Shown piece after piece: positions 25,403 through 33,470 of a stretch of 64,000 bases of DNA. The position numbers were made by a program, and so were the translations under genes. Location of the stretch: assembly GCF_000478275.1 (NCBI RefSeq), contig NZ_ASJB01000015.1, forward strand, positions 155,615 to 219,614. The letters are read 5' to 3'. The notes beneath the pieces were generated by a model that had not been told where the DNA came from, did not search any database, and saw nothing but the letters and a program-made list of their open reading frames with translations. The stretch is from Amycolatopsis orientalis DSM 40040 = KCTC 9412 (lineage in GTDB: Bacteria > Actinomycetota > Actinomycetes > Mycobacteriales > Pseudonocardiaceae). The first letter of the stretch is position 1, and each line of letters opens with the position of its first letter.

Positions 25403-25959
25403 CCCCGCTCCTGCAGCGCCCTGCGCAACGCGCGCACGGCATGGTGGATCCGCGATTTCACCGTACCCGGCGGGACCCCCAGCGTCGCCGCGACCTCGTT
25501 CACGGTGCGGTCACGCAGGTAGGTCTGCTGAACGGCTTCTCGTTGTTCCGGAGAAAGATTGCGCAGGGCCTCATAAACGATCATGGCCGCGAGCGTCTTC
25601 TCCGACTCGTCCGGCACGCCGATCGAATCCGACTCCAGTTCCTCCACCTCTTGAGGGCGGGCACTCCGGCTCCGCCAGCCGTCGATGACAATGCGCCTGG
25701 CCACGGTGAAAAGCCACGCGCGCAGCATTTCGGGCTGCCGGTCGAGCTTGCCGGCGTTGCGCCACGCCTTGATGAGCGTCTCCTGGACCACGTCCTCGGC
25801 CCACTGGCGATCGTGGCCGGTCAGCTTCAGCACGAACGCCATCAGGCTCGATCCGAACTCCTGGTACAACGCCCTGATGAGGTCGTCATGCCCGTTCGAA
25901 GCGGGTTCATGATCGACTATTGGCTGCAGTATCCGAGAGTGGCGTCCCACGCGGCACAT
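25399..25959 (-). CDS. ECF-family RNA polymerase sigma factor (SigK/SigL-like)
   Basis: 186 residues from ATG 25959; the frame stays open for another 50 codons upstream, but the family length and the putative promoter at 26015-26044 favour this start. Region 2: LIRALYQEFGSSLMAFVLKLTGHDRQWAEDVVQETLIKAWRN (broken by the usual DVVQETL core). Region 4: LSPEQREAVQQTYLRDRTVNEVAATLGVPPGTVKSRIHHAVRALRRAL, the helix-turn-helix contacting -35. The gene is divergent from the lipoprotein/electron-transfer operon and followed by its anti-sigma factor. Confidence 0.9.
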   Translation of the reverse strand: MCRVGRHSRILQPIVDHEPASNGHDDLIRALYQEFGSSLMAFVLKLTGHDRQWAEDVVQETLIKAWRNAGKLDRQPEMLRAWLFTVARRIVIDGWRSRSARPQEVEELESDSIGVPDESEKTLAAMIVYEALRNLSPEQREAVQQTYLRDRTVNEVAATLGVPPGTVKSRIHHAVRALRRALQERG

Positions 25960-26014
25960 CTTTGTGTGCCCAGGGGCGATAAGTCCAGTACCAAAACCGA
26001 TCCGCCCCGGTTCT

Positions 26015-26044
26015 CGCACGCGGGAAAGTTTTTTGAACCGTTCC
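26015..26044 (-). promoter_or_regulatory. possible ECF-type promoter of the sigma gene
   Basis: On the minus strand GGAAC (26044-26040) is followed about 17 nt later by CGCGTGCG, resembling the GGAAC-N16/17-CGT pattern of autoregulated ECF promoters, about 55-85 bp before the sigma start. Confidence 0.35.
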
Positions 26045-26108
26045 CGACTCGTGACCGTATCCCCTACCGAAGACCCCCGACCCGGCGCTGTCCCCCGCAC
26101 CGCCGAAT

Positions 26109-26137
26109 CCACCGTGGACCACGACTGTCCACAGTGG
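26109..26137. promoter_or_regulatory. 11-bp inverted repeat upstream of the lipoprotein operon
   Basis: CCACCGTGGAC (26109-26119) and GTCCACAGTGG (26127-26137) pair at 10 of 11 positions across a 7-nt spacer, 72 bp before the lipoprotein start. It may be an operator; no regulator is identified. Confidence 0.4.
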
Positions 26138-26208
26138 AGTTAAACGCGCCTGCACACCATCACCCCGCGGCGATGGCGTTCTCCTCTGGCCCCGACAGGA
26201 GGATTTCC

Positions 26209-26769
26209 GTGAACCCCGTGTCACGCTCGGTCATACCTCTGACCCTCACGTTAGCCGCGATCGCGTTGACCGCGGCCTGCACCACCGGTACCGCGGGACC
26301 GAACGGCTCTCCGGGCGCGGCCCCCGCCGCCGGCGCGGCGGAAATCCCCGGAATGCCCGATCCCTCGGCCGAACCGGCCCCCGGCGTGACGGCGGCGAAT
26401 CTGTTCGATCTCGGACCGATGGTCACCGACACCAATGGCTTCACGCTTTACCGCTACGACAAGGACACGGTCAATCCGCCGAAGTCGAATTGCACCGAAA
26501 CCTGCGCACGGACCTGGATTCCCGCCAAGGCCGACGGGAACCTCGTGGTGACCGGGATCGATCGCGCCCTGGTCGGCACCGTGACCAGGGACGACGGCAC
26601 CGAGCAGGTCACGCTCGCCGGCTGGCCGCTCTACCGCAACGCGAAGGACGCGATGCCCGGCGACACCGGCGGGCAGGGCGTCGACGACGCGTGGTTCCCG
26701 GTCAAGCCCGACGGCACGAAAGTGCTGCTCACCGCGGACACCTGGCAGGCCGATGACCTCGGCATCTGA
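26209..26769 (+). CDS. COG4315-type secreted lipoprotein (SCO0930-like)
   Basis: 186 residues from GTG 26209 with AGGAGG 6 nt upstream. A lipoprotein signal ends LTAAC with lipidated Cys24, followed by a Gly/Ala/Pro-rich linker (residues 25-62) and a COG4315 repeat domain: FTLYRYDKDTVNPPKSNCTETCARTW (Cys95, Cys99), VTRDDGTEQVTLAGWPLY and DAWFPVKPDGTKV. The domain function is unknown, but the family often occurs with redox genes. First gene of a five-gene operon; its end overlaps the next gene by 17 bp. It would be anchored outside the membrane. Confidence 0.85.
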   Translation: MNPVSRSVIPLTLTLAAIALTAACTTGTAGPNGSPGAAPAAGAAEIPGMPDPSAEPAPGVTAANLFDLGPMVTDTNGFTLYRYDKDTVNPPKSNCTETCARTWIPAKADGNLVVTGIDRALVGTVTRDDGTEQVTLAGWPLYRNAKDAMPGDTGGQGVDDAWFPVKPDGTKVLLTADTWQADDLGI

Positions 26770-27547
26770 CCTCCCCGGTGAAACCACCGGTCCGGTCCTC
26801 TCCCGGTTCTCCCGCCTGCTGCTCGTCCTGCTGACGATGGCCGCGGTGACGCTGCTCGGCCCGGTCGACGACGCGCACGCCCAGGAACTTTCCGCCGCGG
26901 ACAAGAACCTGATCGTCAACGTCAAACTGGCCGGGTTGTGGGAAATGCCCGCCGGGATGTGGGCGCAGGAACGCGGGAAGAGCCAGCGGACCCGCGAAGT
27001 CGGCCGGAAACTGATGATCGACCACGGCAGGCTCGACACCGCGACGCACGCCATCGCCGACCGGTTCGGCGTCGCCCTGCCGCGCGAACCTTCGGATCAG
27101 CAGTCGGCCTGGCTCGGCGAGATGAAGGCGGCCCGCGACGACAGCGAATTCGACCGGATCTTCGCCAACCGCCTCCGGTACGCGCATGGTGTGCTCTTCC
27201 CCATCATCGCGCAGGTCAGGGCCGGCACCCGCAACGACGTCATGCGCGACTACGCCACCACGGCCAACCAGGCGGTGCTGCGGCATATGACCCTGCTGGA
27301 GAGCACCGGCGTCGTCGACCATTCGCTGCTGCCGGAAGCCCCGGTCCCGCAGTCGAACACGGCCAACGCAGCGATGGACGTCGGTTTCGGCGACTTCGCC
27401 CTCGGCCTGCTGCTCGCGGTGGTGCTCGGCGGCGGGTTGTTCTTCGCCATCCGGACCCTGCGCAGCAAGAACACCCGGACCCGCAAACGCGCGGCCGCAG
27501 CCGAACCAGAACTGGTTCCCAGTGCCCCAGGAGAGATCAATGTTTGA
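26753..27547 (+). CDS. exported DUF4142 protein with C-terminal membrane anchor
   Basis: 264 residues from ATG 26753. A signal peptide (RLLLVLLTMAAVTLLGPVDDAHAQE, cut near residue 43) precedes a ferritin-like four-helix DUF4142 domain (DKNLIVNVKLAGLWEMPAGMWAQE through LRHMTLLESTG), with His, Glu and Asp residues that could bind metal. A hydrophobic helix near residues 214-235 (LGLLLAVVLGGGLFFAIRTL) with a basic tail anchors it. DUF4142 proteins are extracytoplasmic and of unknown role. Gene overlaps on both sides (17 bp and 8 bp) indicate translational coupling with the lipoprotein and the heme membrane protein. Confidence 0.85.
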   Translation: MTSASDLPGETTGPVLSRFSRLLLVLLTMAAVTLLGPVDDAHAQELSAADKNLIVNVKLAGLWEMPAGMWAQERGKSQRTREVGRKLMIDHGRLDTATHAIADRFGVALPREPSDQQSAWLGEMKAARDDSEFDRIFANRLRYAHGVLFPIIAQVRAGTRNDVMRDYATTANQAVLRHMTLLESTGVVDHSLLPEAPVPQSNTANAAMDVGFGDFALGLLLAVVLGGGLFFAIRTLRSKNTRTRKRAAAAEPELVPSAPGEINV

Positions 27548-28145
27548 CCAGTGGTCCGAGGTGGTGATCGTCCTGACCCAGAAAACCGACACCGACCCCG
27601 GCATCAAGGGCATGGCGCAGACCTCCGCCCGGATCTCGTACGGCTTCATGTGCCTCACCCTGTGCTGGGGCGTGTTCACCGCGACCGGCTGGATCAAATC
27701 GCTGACCGGGCGCAAGGCACTGCGCAATTCCCATATGGTGCTCGGCATCCTGACGCTGTCGTTCGGTGTCGTGCACGCGATGTCGTTCCTGTTCCTGCCC
27801 GACGGTTTCACCCTGGCGCAGGTCACGATCCCGCTCCTGCCGGGCACGCTGGCGCGGCACGAACTCGGCGTCGTCGGCCTCGAGGTCATGATCGCCATCG
27901 CCCTGACCGGCGGGATCAGCCGGTTCAGCTCCTATCGGCGCTTTCTGTGGATCCACCGGCTCGCCTACCCGGCGGTCGCGATCACGGCGCTGCATTCGTT
28001 CTTCGGCGCCATGGCCAACGGCCATCTCGGCCTGCTGTGGTTCGGCGGGATCACGCTGCTGGTCCCCGCGGTGCTGCTGACCGCGCTGCGGTTCACGCCC
28101 ACCCGGTACCTCGAACGGCTGGGCCTGGTCGAGGAACTGGTCTGA
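27540..28145 (+). CDS. ferric reductase-like / cytochrome b-type transmembrane protein
   Basis: 201 residues from ATG 27540. Five or so hydrophobic segments. His pairs His65 (LRNSHMVLG) and His79 (FGVVHAMSF), and His139 (LWIHRLAY) and His152 (TALHSFFG), are spaced 14 and 13 apart, the layout of bis-heme ferric reductase and cytochrome b561-type proteins. This predicts two hemes stacked across the membrane. No FAD/NAD domain is attached, but a ferredoxin and a ferredoxin reductase follow in the operon and could supply electrons from the cytosol. Overlaps the DUF4142 gene by 8 bp. Confidence 0.8.
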   Translation: MFDQWSEVVIVLTQKTDTDPGIKGMAQTSARISYGFMCLTLCWGVFTATGWIKSLTGRKALRNSHMVLGILTLSFGVVHAMSFLFLPDGFTLAQVTIPLLPGTLARHELGVVGLEVMIAIALTGGISRFSSYRRFLWIHRLAYPAVAITALHSFFGAMANGHLGLLWFGGITLLVPAVLLTALRFTPTRYLERLGLVEELV

Positions 28146-28176
28146 CGAGCCGCGAAACGACTTGGAGAAACGAAAA

Positions 28177-28413
28177 ATGATCTTCGGAAGCGTACGGCGC
28201 GGCACCCGCGTCAGCGTCGACAACGAGCGGTGCGAGATCTTCGGCTTCTGCGAGATGGAGGCGCCCGCCACCTTCAAGATCGGGCCGGACGGCAAACTCC
28301 GCATCCGCCGGATGGTCGACCGCGATGGTCTGGACCAGGCCATCTCCGCCGCCCGGCTCTGCCCGAAACAAGCCATCAGAGTCAAGGGAGAAGGGGCGTA
28401 CGACGATGAGTGA
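28177..28413 (+). CDS. small ferredoxin, probably [3Fe-4S]
   Basis: 78 residues from ATG 28177 with GGAGAAA upstream. Cys19 and Cys25 in NERCEIFGFCEMEAP and Cys62 in AARLCPKQAIRV give the C-x5-C...C-P pattern of single-cluster [3Fe-4S] ferredoxins that often serve P450s. The pairing with the next gene (8-bp overlap) suggests it takes electrons from that reductase. In this operon the acceptor is probably the di-heme membrane protein, though a P450 elsewhere cannot be excluded. Confidence 0.85.
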   Translation: MIFGSVRRGTRVSVDNERCEIFGFCEMEAPATFKIGPDGKLRIRRMVDRDGLDQAISAARLCPKQAIRVKGEGAYDDE

Positions 28414-29764
28414 CGGAGATCGGATCGTCATCGTCGGAGCAGGCGTCGCCGGGCTCCGGTCCGCGGAACGCCTGCGAGAACTCGGTTTCGACGGTGAGAT
28501 CGTCCTGGTCGGCGACGAGCCCCGGAAGCCGTATCACCGGCCGATGGTGTCGAAGGAACTCATCACCGGCGGGGTGAAGCCGGTGGCCGCGAGCCTGGAG
28601 CCCTATCTCGACCTGGACGTCCACTGGCGACTCGGCACGCGCGCGACCTGGCTCGACACCAAGGAACGCACGGTGCATCTGCCGGGCGGGGAATCCCTGT
28701 GGTACGACGGCCTGATCGTCGCCACCGGTGTCTACCCCCGGCATCTTCCCGGCTCGCCGCGGCACGACCCCCGGGTACGGGTCCTGCGGACGGTGGAGGA
28801 TTCACTCGCCGTCCGGCGTGCCTTGGGGAACAGCAACAAATCCGTCGTGGTGATCGGCAGCGGGCTGATCGGGAACGAGTTCGCCGCGTCGATGCGGTAC
28901 ATGGGCCGCGATGTCACCCTGATCGGCCACGCGAAGGCGCCGTTGCACCGCTTCGGGGAGCGGATCTCGGCGGCGCTGACGAAGGAACACCAGCACCATC
29001 GGGCCAAGCTGGCGATGAACACCGAGGTGCGGAACTGGATCAGCACCAAGGAGACGGTCGGGCTGCACCTGACCAACAACCAGTTCCTGGTGGCCAGCTG
29101 CGTGGTGCTCTCGATCGGCAGCGTGCCGGCCGTCGACTGGATGCGCGGCTCGGGGCTGACCATCGACGACGGTGTCCTGTGCGAGTCGACCCTGTACGCC
29201 GTCGGGGCGGAGGACGTCGTGGTCGCCGGGGACGTCGCGAAGTGGCCGAACCTGCGGATCGACGAGACGCCGCGCCGGGTCGAGCACTGGATGAACGGTG
29301 TCGAATCCGGGCGCGCGGCCGCGGAGAGCCTGATGCTCGGCCGGGCCAACGCACGGCCGTACACCCCGCTCCCCCGTGCCTGGTCGTCGCTGTACGACGC
29401 GCGACTGCAGACCGTGGGGATGCCGTCGCTCGGCAAGGACACGATCGAACTTTCCGACGGGGTCACCGGTTTCGTCCGCGACGGCAGGCTCATCGGCGCG
29501 GCGGGCTGGGACCGGCCGAAGGCGATGATCCACTGGACCGCCGAACTCGACCGGCGGCTGCCGGTGCCCGAGCCGGTGTTCCCCGCGCCCGCTCCTGTTC
29601 CCGCCGAGCCGTCGTTCGCCGCCGCCGTCGCTTCGGGCGGGGACGGGACGCCGATCGGGGAGGACATCCTGGCCCCGTTCGAGCGGGACTTCCTGTCCGA
29701 CACCCCGACCGCGGCCGTACCCGCACAGGAGGAGATGCCCTGGGCTCGCGTTCCCGCCGGGTGA
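28406..29764 (+). CDS. FAD-dependent NAD(P)H:ferredoxin reductase
   Basis: 452 residues from ATG 28406. The FAD-binding GAGVAGLRSAERLRELG, the KPYHRPMVSKELITGG segment, a second dinucleotide fold VVVIGSGLIGNEFAASMRYMG and the AEDVVVAGDVAKWPN motif are those of the rubredoxin/putidaredoxin reductase family. The last 60 residues form an unusual Pro/Ala/Glu-rich tail (PEPVFPAPAPVPAEPSF onward) beyond the normal end near 395. It should pass electrons from NAD(P)H to the adjoining ferredoxin. Last gene of the operon; a 13-bp GC hairpin follows. Confidence 0.88.
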   Translation: MSDGDRIVIVGAGVAGLRSAERLRELGFDGEIVLVGDEPRKPYHRPMVSKELITGGVKPVAASLEPYLDLDVHWRLGTRATWLDTKERTVHLPGGESLWYDGLIVATGVYPRHLPGSPRHDPRVRVLRTVEDSLAVRRALGNSNKSVVVIGSGLIGNEFAASMRYMGRDVTLIGHAKAPLHRFGERISAALTKEHQHHRAKLAMNTEVRNWISTKETVGLHLTNNQFLVASCVVLSIGSVPAVDWMRGSGLTIDDGVLCESTLYAVGAEDVVVAGDVAKWPNLRIDETPRRVEHWMNGVESGRAAAESLMLGRANARPYTPLPRAWSSLYDARLQTVGMPSLGKDTIELSDGVTGFVRDGRLIGAAGWDRPKAMIHWTAELDRRLPVPEPVFPAPAPVPAEPSFAAAVASGGDGTPIGEDILAPFERDFLSDTPTAAVPAQEEMPWARVPAG

Positions 29765-29938
29765 CCCGGGTTCGCGACGAGGACCGGGGCCGCGCGCGGC
29801 GGCCGCGGTCCCACTAGGTGGCGGTGGGTCGCTGGGCCTCCGCGCCCACCGCCACCCTTGGGGACGCCGGGAGTAGCGGGACCGACGGTGATTCGGGCAC
29901 CGCCGGCCCCCCGTTCTCCGGGTTTCCCGCGGCAGACG

Positions 29939-29973
29939 GGGCCCTTCCGGGCTTGACTCACCCGGAAGGGCCC
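29939..29973. terminator. hairpin terminator after the electron-transfer operon
   Basis: GGGCCCTTCCGGG (29939-29951) and CCCGGAAGGGCCC (29961-29973) form a perfect 13-bp stem with a 9-nt loop. It has no T tract, as is common in actinomycetes. Confidence 0.7.
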
Positions 29974-29980
29974 CTCTGGT

Positions 29981-30067
29981 CTCGTGAGCGGTGATGCCAT
30001 GAGAGAAAACTGTTCACGATGTCTTGAAACAGGACAGACGGTTCTAACCGTCATTACCACTCACGAG
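29981..30067. repeat. convergent-junction palindrome, copy R3 (expanded)
   Basis: The right half 30037-30067 (GACGGTT-CT-AACCGTC then ATTACCACTCACGAG) equals the R1 right arm. The left arm CTCGTGAGCGGTGATG is kept at 29981-29996, but about 40 nt of unrelated sequence separate it. The right end contains the HxlR stop codon. Confidence 0.75.
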
Positions 30068-30513
30068 TCTTTTGCTTTCAGGACCACCGTGTCCTCCGGG
30101 CCGACGACGCGTCCGTCCGAGGCGTGGACTTCGAGCGCTCGCAGCGGACGACGGCCGTCACGGTCCACCAGCTCCGACCGCGGCTCCCCCGTGGTGAAGA
30201 AATGCGCCTCGCCCCACTGTCGCAACGCGACGATCACCGGGAACAGGTCGCGCCCCTTGGCCGTCAGGACGTATTCGCTGTACGTGCTCCCGTCCGAAGC
30301 CGGGACCACGTCGAGTACGCCGTGTCCCACCAGCGCGCGCAGCCTGGCGGACAGGATGTTCTTCGCGACGCCCAGGCTGCGCTGGAACTCGCCGAAGCGG
30401 CGGACGCCGTCGAGGGCGTCGCGCACGATCAGGAGCGACCACCAGTCGCCGATCGTGTCGACCGAACGCGCCACCGGGCACGAAGCGTCGTCGAACGTCG
30501 TCCGTTTCACCAT
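30061..30513 (-). CDS. HxlR-family transcriptional regulator
   Basis: 150 residues from ATG 30513. The conserved Cys of the family is in DDASCPVARSVDTIGDWWSLLIVRDAL, then the winged-helix RFGEFQRSLGVAKNILSARLRALVGHGVLD and the wing YSEYVLTAKGRDLFPVIVAL. HxlR proteins are redox- or electrophile-responsive dimeric regulators. It is divergent from an MFS exporter gene and probably controls it. Its last codons and stop (TCG TGA) come from the palindromic repeat R3. Confidence 0.88.
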   Translation of the reverse strand: MVKRTTFDDASCPVARSVDTIGDWWSLLIVRDALDGVRRFGEFQRSLGVAKNILSARLRALVGHGVLDVVPASDGSTYSEYVLTAKGRDLFPVIVALRQWGEAHFFTTGEPRSELVDRDGRRPLRALEVHASDGRVVGPEDTVVLKAKDS

Positions 30514-30582
30514 GGTTGCATCTTACAACCGGCATGCTCTACCGTCCGAGTGGTAGCAAGTTGAAACCACCATGGAGGGTCT

Positions 30583-31737
30583 GTGCGCCGCGGAGTCGTC
30601 CTGCTGTTCGCCGTGGCCGCCGGTACGGCCGTCGCCACGATCTACTTCGCCCAGCCGTTACTGGTCACCATGGGCACCGATCTCGGGATCGCCGCCTCGA
30701 CCGTGGGCGCCATCGTCACGCTCACGCAGCTCGGCTACGGCCTGGGCCTGTTTTTCCTGGTCCCGCTCGGTGACCTGCTCGACCGGCGGCGGCTCGTCAC
30801 CGGGCTGCTGACGCTGCTGGCCCTCGCCGAACTGGTCGCCGCGACCGCCGCGAACGGCGGGGTACTGCTCGCCGGGATGGCGGCGATCGGTGTGCTCGCG
30901 GTGGTCACGCAGCTCCTCGTCGCGTTCGCCGCGTCGCTGGCCTCCCCCGCCGGACGCGGGCGCGTGGTCGGCCTCGTGACCACCGGTGTCGTCCTCGGGA
31001 TCCTGCTCGCGCGCACGGTGTCGGGCACGCTGGCCGACATCGCCGGCTGGCGCGCGGTGTACCTCGCCTCCGCGGGGGTGACGGTGCTGATCGCGGTCGT
31101 GCTGTACCGCGTGCTGCCCGCGTCGCCTTCCGCCGGAGGGGGCATGAACTACGGGCGGTTGCTGCGTTCCACCCTGTCCCTCTTCGCCGAGGAACGGGTC
31201 TTCCGGGTACGCGGGACGCTCGCCCTGCTGATCTTCGCCGCGTTCGGCACCCTGTGGAGTTCGGTCGCCTTGCCGCTCAGCGAGGACGGCCTCTCGCACA
31301 CCGCCATCGGCGCGTTCGGGCTGGCCGGGGCGGCGGGCGCGCTGGCGGCGGCGCCCGCCGGACGGCTCGCGGACCGCGGCCGGGCGCGGTGGACGACCGG
31401 GATGGCGCTGGGCCTGCTCCTGCTTTCCTGGCTACCGCTGGGTTTCACGCGCGCGTCACTGTGGGCCCTGGTCGCGGGTGCCATCCTGCTCGACCTCGCC
31501 GTCCAGGCCGTGCACGTCACGAGCCAGACCCTGATCTACCCGCTCCGCCCGGACGCGGGCAGCAGACTGATCGGCGGGTACATGATCTTCTACTCGGTCG
31601 GCAGCGGCGTGGGAGCCATCGGTTCGACGGCCGTCTACGCCGTCGCTGGCTGGACCGGTGTTTGCCTGCTGGGCGCGGGTTTCAGCGCCCTGGCGCTCGC
31701 CGTATGGGGCGGGCTGGAGCTCAGAGCCGCTCGATGA
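30583..31737 (+). CDS. MFS transporter, probable drug/metabolite efflux
   Basis: 384 residues from GTG 30583 with GGAGGG upstream. About 12 hydrophobic segments; after TM2 the loop motif LVPLGDLLDRRRLV is the MFS signature A, and TM5 has GVVLGILLARTVSGTLADIAGWR, the antiporter motif C region. The gene is divergent from the HxlR regulator; a CTACC/GGTAG inverted repeat lies near 30539-30556 in the gap and could be its operator. Its last 17 bp overlap the convergent fadA6 gene. Confidence 0.85.
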   Translation: MRRGVVLLFAVAAGTAVATIYFAQPLLVTMGTDLGIAASTVGAIVTLTQLGYGLGLFFLVPLGDLLDRRRLVTGLLTLLALAELVAATAANGGVLLAGMAAIGVLAVVTQLLVAFAASLASPAGRGRVVGLVTTGVVLGILLARTVSGTLADIAGWRAVYLASAGVTVLIAVVLYRVLPASPSAGGGMNYGRLLRSTLSLFAEERVFRVRGTLALLIFAAFGTLWSSVALPLSEDGLSHTAIGAFGLAGAAGALAAAPAGRLADRGRARWTTGMALGLLLLSWLPLGFTRASLWALVAGAILLDLAVQAVHVTSQTLIYPLRPDAGSRLIGGYMIFYSVGSGVGAIGSTAVYAVAGWTGVCLLGAGFSALALAVWGGLELRAAR

Positions 31738-32872
31738 TCGTCACGTTCGCCGTGCCGCCGCCTTCGCACATCGTCTGCAGCCCGTATCGCCCGCCGCGTC
31801 GTTCGAGTTCGTGCAGCAGGGTCGCGAACAGTTTCGTCCCGGTCGCCCCGATGGGATGCCCGAGGGCGATCCCGCCACCGTTGACGTTGACGCGCTCCGG
31901 ATCGGCACCCGTCTCCTCGATCCACGCCAGGACGACGCTCGCGAACGCTTCGTTGACCTCGAACAGGTCGATGTCGTCGATGCTCAGCCCGGTCTTCCGC
32001 AGGGCGTGCGCGGTCGCCGGGATGGGCCCGGTCAGCATCCACACCGGATCGGCCGCCCGCACCGAAAGATGGTGGATCCGCGCGCGCGGCGCGAGGCCGT
32101 GTTCCTCGACGAACTTCTCCGACGCGATGAGCGTCGCGCTGGCACCGTCCGAGATCTGGCTGGCCACGGCCGCGGTGATGCGCGAGCCCTCGCTCAGCGG
32201 TTTCAGCCCGGCCATCCGCTCCGGACTGGTGTCGCGCCTGGGCCCCTCGTCCAGGCCGGCACCGGCGAACGGCGTGATCTCGGCGGCGAACCGGCCTTCG
32301 TCGATGGCCGCGATCGCCCGCTGATGACTGCGGAAGGCGTACTCCTCCATCGCCTCGCGGGTCAGATCCCAGTGCTCCGCGATCATGTCGGCACTGCGGA
32401 ACTGCGAGACCTCGACGCTGCCGTAGCGCTCCTGCCAGCCCTTCGAGCCGGAGAACGGGTCTTCGAAGCCGTACTCGCGCCCGGCCAGCATCGCCGCGCT
32501 GATCGGGATGGCGCTCATGTTCTGCACGCCGCCCGCGAGGACGAGATCCATCGTCCCCGACAGCACCGCCTGTGCGGCGAAATGCACGGCCTGCTGGCTC
32601 GAACCGCACTGCCGGTCGATCGTCACGCCCGGCACGTGGTGCCCGAAACCCGTCGCGAGCCATGCCGTCCGCGCGATGTTCCCGGACTGCGGCCCGAGTG
32701 TGTCGCAACAGCCGAGGATGACGTCGTCGACCAGGTCGGCCTCGACCCCCGCCCGCTCGACGACGGCCTGGATGACGTGGGCGCCGAGATCGGCGGGATG
32801 GACGGCACTGAGCGATCCCCCGCGTTTGCCGACCGGGGTCCGGACCGCGTCCAGCACATATGCCTCAGCCAC
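31721..32872 (-). CDS. fadA6: C/D-ring thiolase FadA6
   Basis: 383 residues from ATG 32872. Catalytic residues: Cys89 in VTIDRQCGSSQQ, His339 in GGIALGHPIGATG and Cys369 in LQTMCEGGGTANV. The sequence follows Rv3556c throughout (AGGVQNMSAIPISAAM, RIHHLSVRAADPVWMLTGPI). FadA6 performs thiolysis at the end of C/D-ring degradation after FadE32 and related dehydrogenases. It overlaps kstR2 by 8 bp and the convergent MFS gene by 17 bp, both tails being coding. Confidence 0.93.
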   Translation of the reverse strand: MAEAYVLDAVRTPVGKRGGSLSAVHPADLGAHVIQAVVERAGVEADLVDDVILGCCDTLGPQSGNIARTAWLATGFGHHVPGVTIDRQCGSSQQAVHFAAQAVLSGTMDLVLAGGVQNMSAIPISAAMLAGREYGFEDPFSGSKGWQERYGSVEVSQFRSADMIAEHWDLTREAMEEYAFRSHQRAIAAIDEGRFAAEITPFAGAGLDEGPRRDTSPERMAGLKPLSEGSRITAAVASQISDGASATLIASEKFVEEHGLAPRARIHHLSVRAADPVWMLTGPIPATAHALRKTGLSIDDIDLFEVNEAFASVVLAWIEETGADPERVNVNGGGIALGHPIGATGTKLFATLLHELERRGGRYGLQTMCEGGGTANVTIIERL

Positions 32873-33470
32873 GGCGTCTCCTTGTCTTCGTCGCGATGCC
32901 GTCCAGCAGGATCCCGAGGTACTGCTGCGCGACGTCGTCCGCGCTCAGCGTGCCGCCGGGGTTGTACCAGCGCACCGCCACCCAGACGGTGTCGCGGATG
33001 AACCGGTAGGTGAGTTCGACGTCGAGGTCCTCGCGGAACACGCCGACCGCGATCCCGTCGGTGAGGATCCCGTTCCACAGTTTGCGGAATTCGGTGTTGC
33101 GGTCGTTGAGGTAGCCGAACCGCGGCAACTGCATCAGGTGCTTCGCCTCGGATTGGTAGATCGCCACCTCGGCGGGCCGCCGGTGAATGGATTCGAACGA
33201 GGCCACGACGACGGCCTCGAGGGTTTCCCTCGGGCCTTTCCCTTCCGCGACGATCTCGGCGTAGGCGCCGAAGAGTTCGTCGAGGAAACCGGTGAGGATC
33301 TCGTCGGCCATCGACTCCTTCGAGTCGAAATGGTGGTAGAGGCTGCCCGAAAGGATTCCGGCCGCGTCCGCGATGTCCCGCACGGTGGTCGAGACATAAC
33401 CGCGCTCGGCGAACAGCTTCGCCGCCAGGGCGAGCAGTTCGGCGCGGCGGGACCCTGGACTGGCTTTCAT
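32865..33470 (-). CDS. kstR2: TetR-family repressor KstR2
   Basis: 201 residues from ATG 33470 with GAGGT upstream. N-terminal TetR DNA-binding domain: RRAELLALAAKLFAERGYVSTTVRDIADAAGILSGSLYHHFDSKESMADEIL (read in blocks), nearly matching Rv3557c. The C-terminal ligand domain keeps DLDVELTYRFIRDTVWVAVRWYNPGG. KstR2 binds HIP-CoA and releases its operators for the C/D-ring genes. Position between ipdF and fadA6 is as in mycobacteria. No KstR2 operator precedes it directly, so it is probably transcribed with fadE30-ipdF. A 184-nt structured spacer lies immediately upstream. Confidence 0.93.
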   Translation of the reverse strand: MKASPGSRRAELLALAAKLFAERGYVSTTVRDIADAAGILSGSLYHHFDSKESMADEILTGFLDELFGAYAEIVAEGKGPRETLEAVVVASFESIHRRPAEVAIYQSEAKHLMQLPRFGYLNDRNTEFRKLWNGILTDGIAVGVFREDLDVELTYRFIRDTVWVAVRWYNPGGTLSADDVAQQYLGILLDGIATKTRRRRG

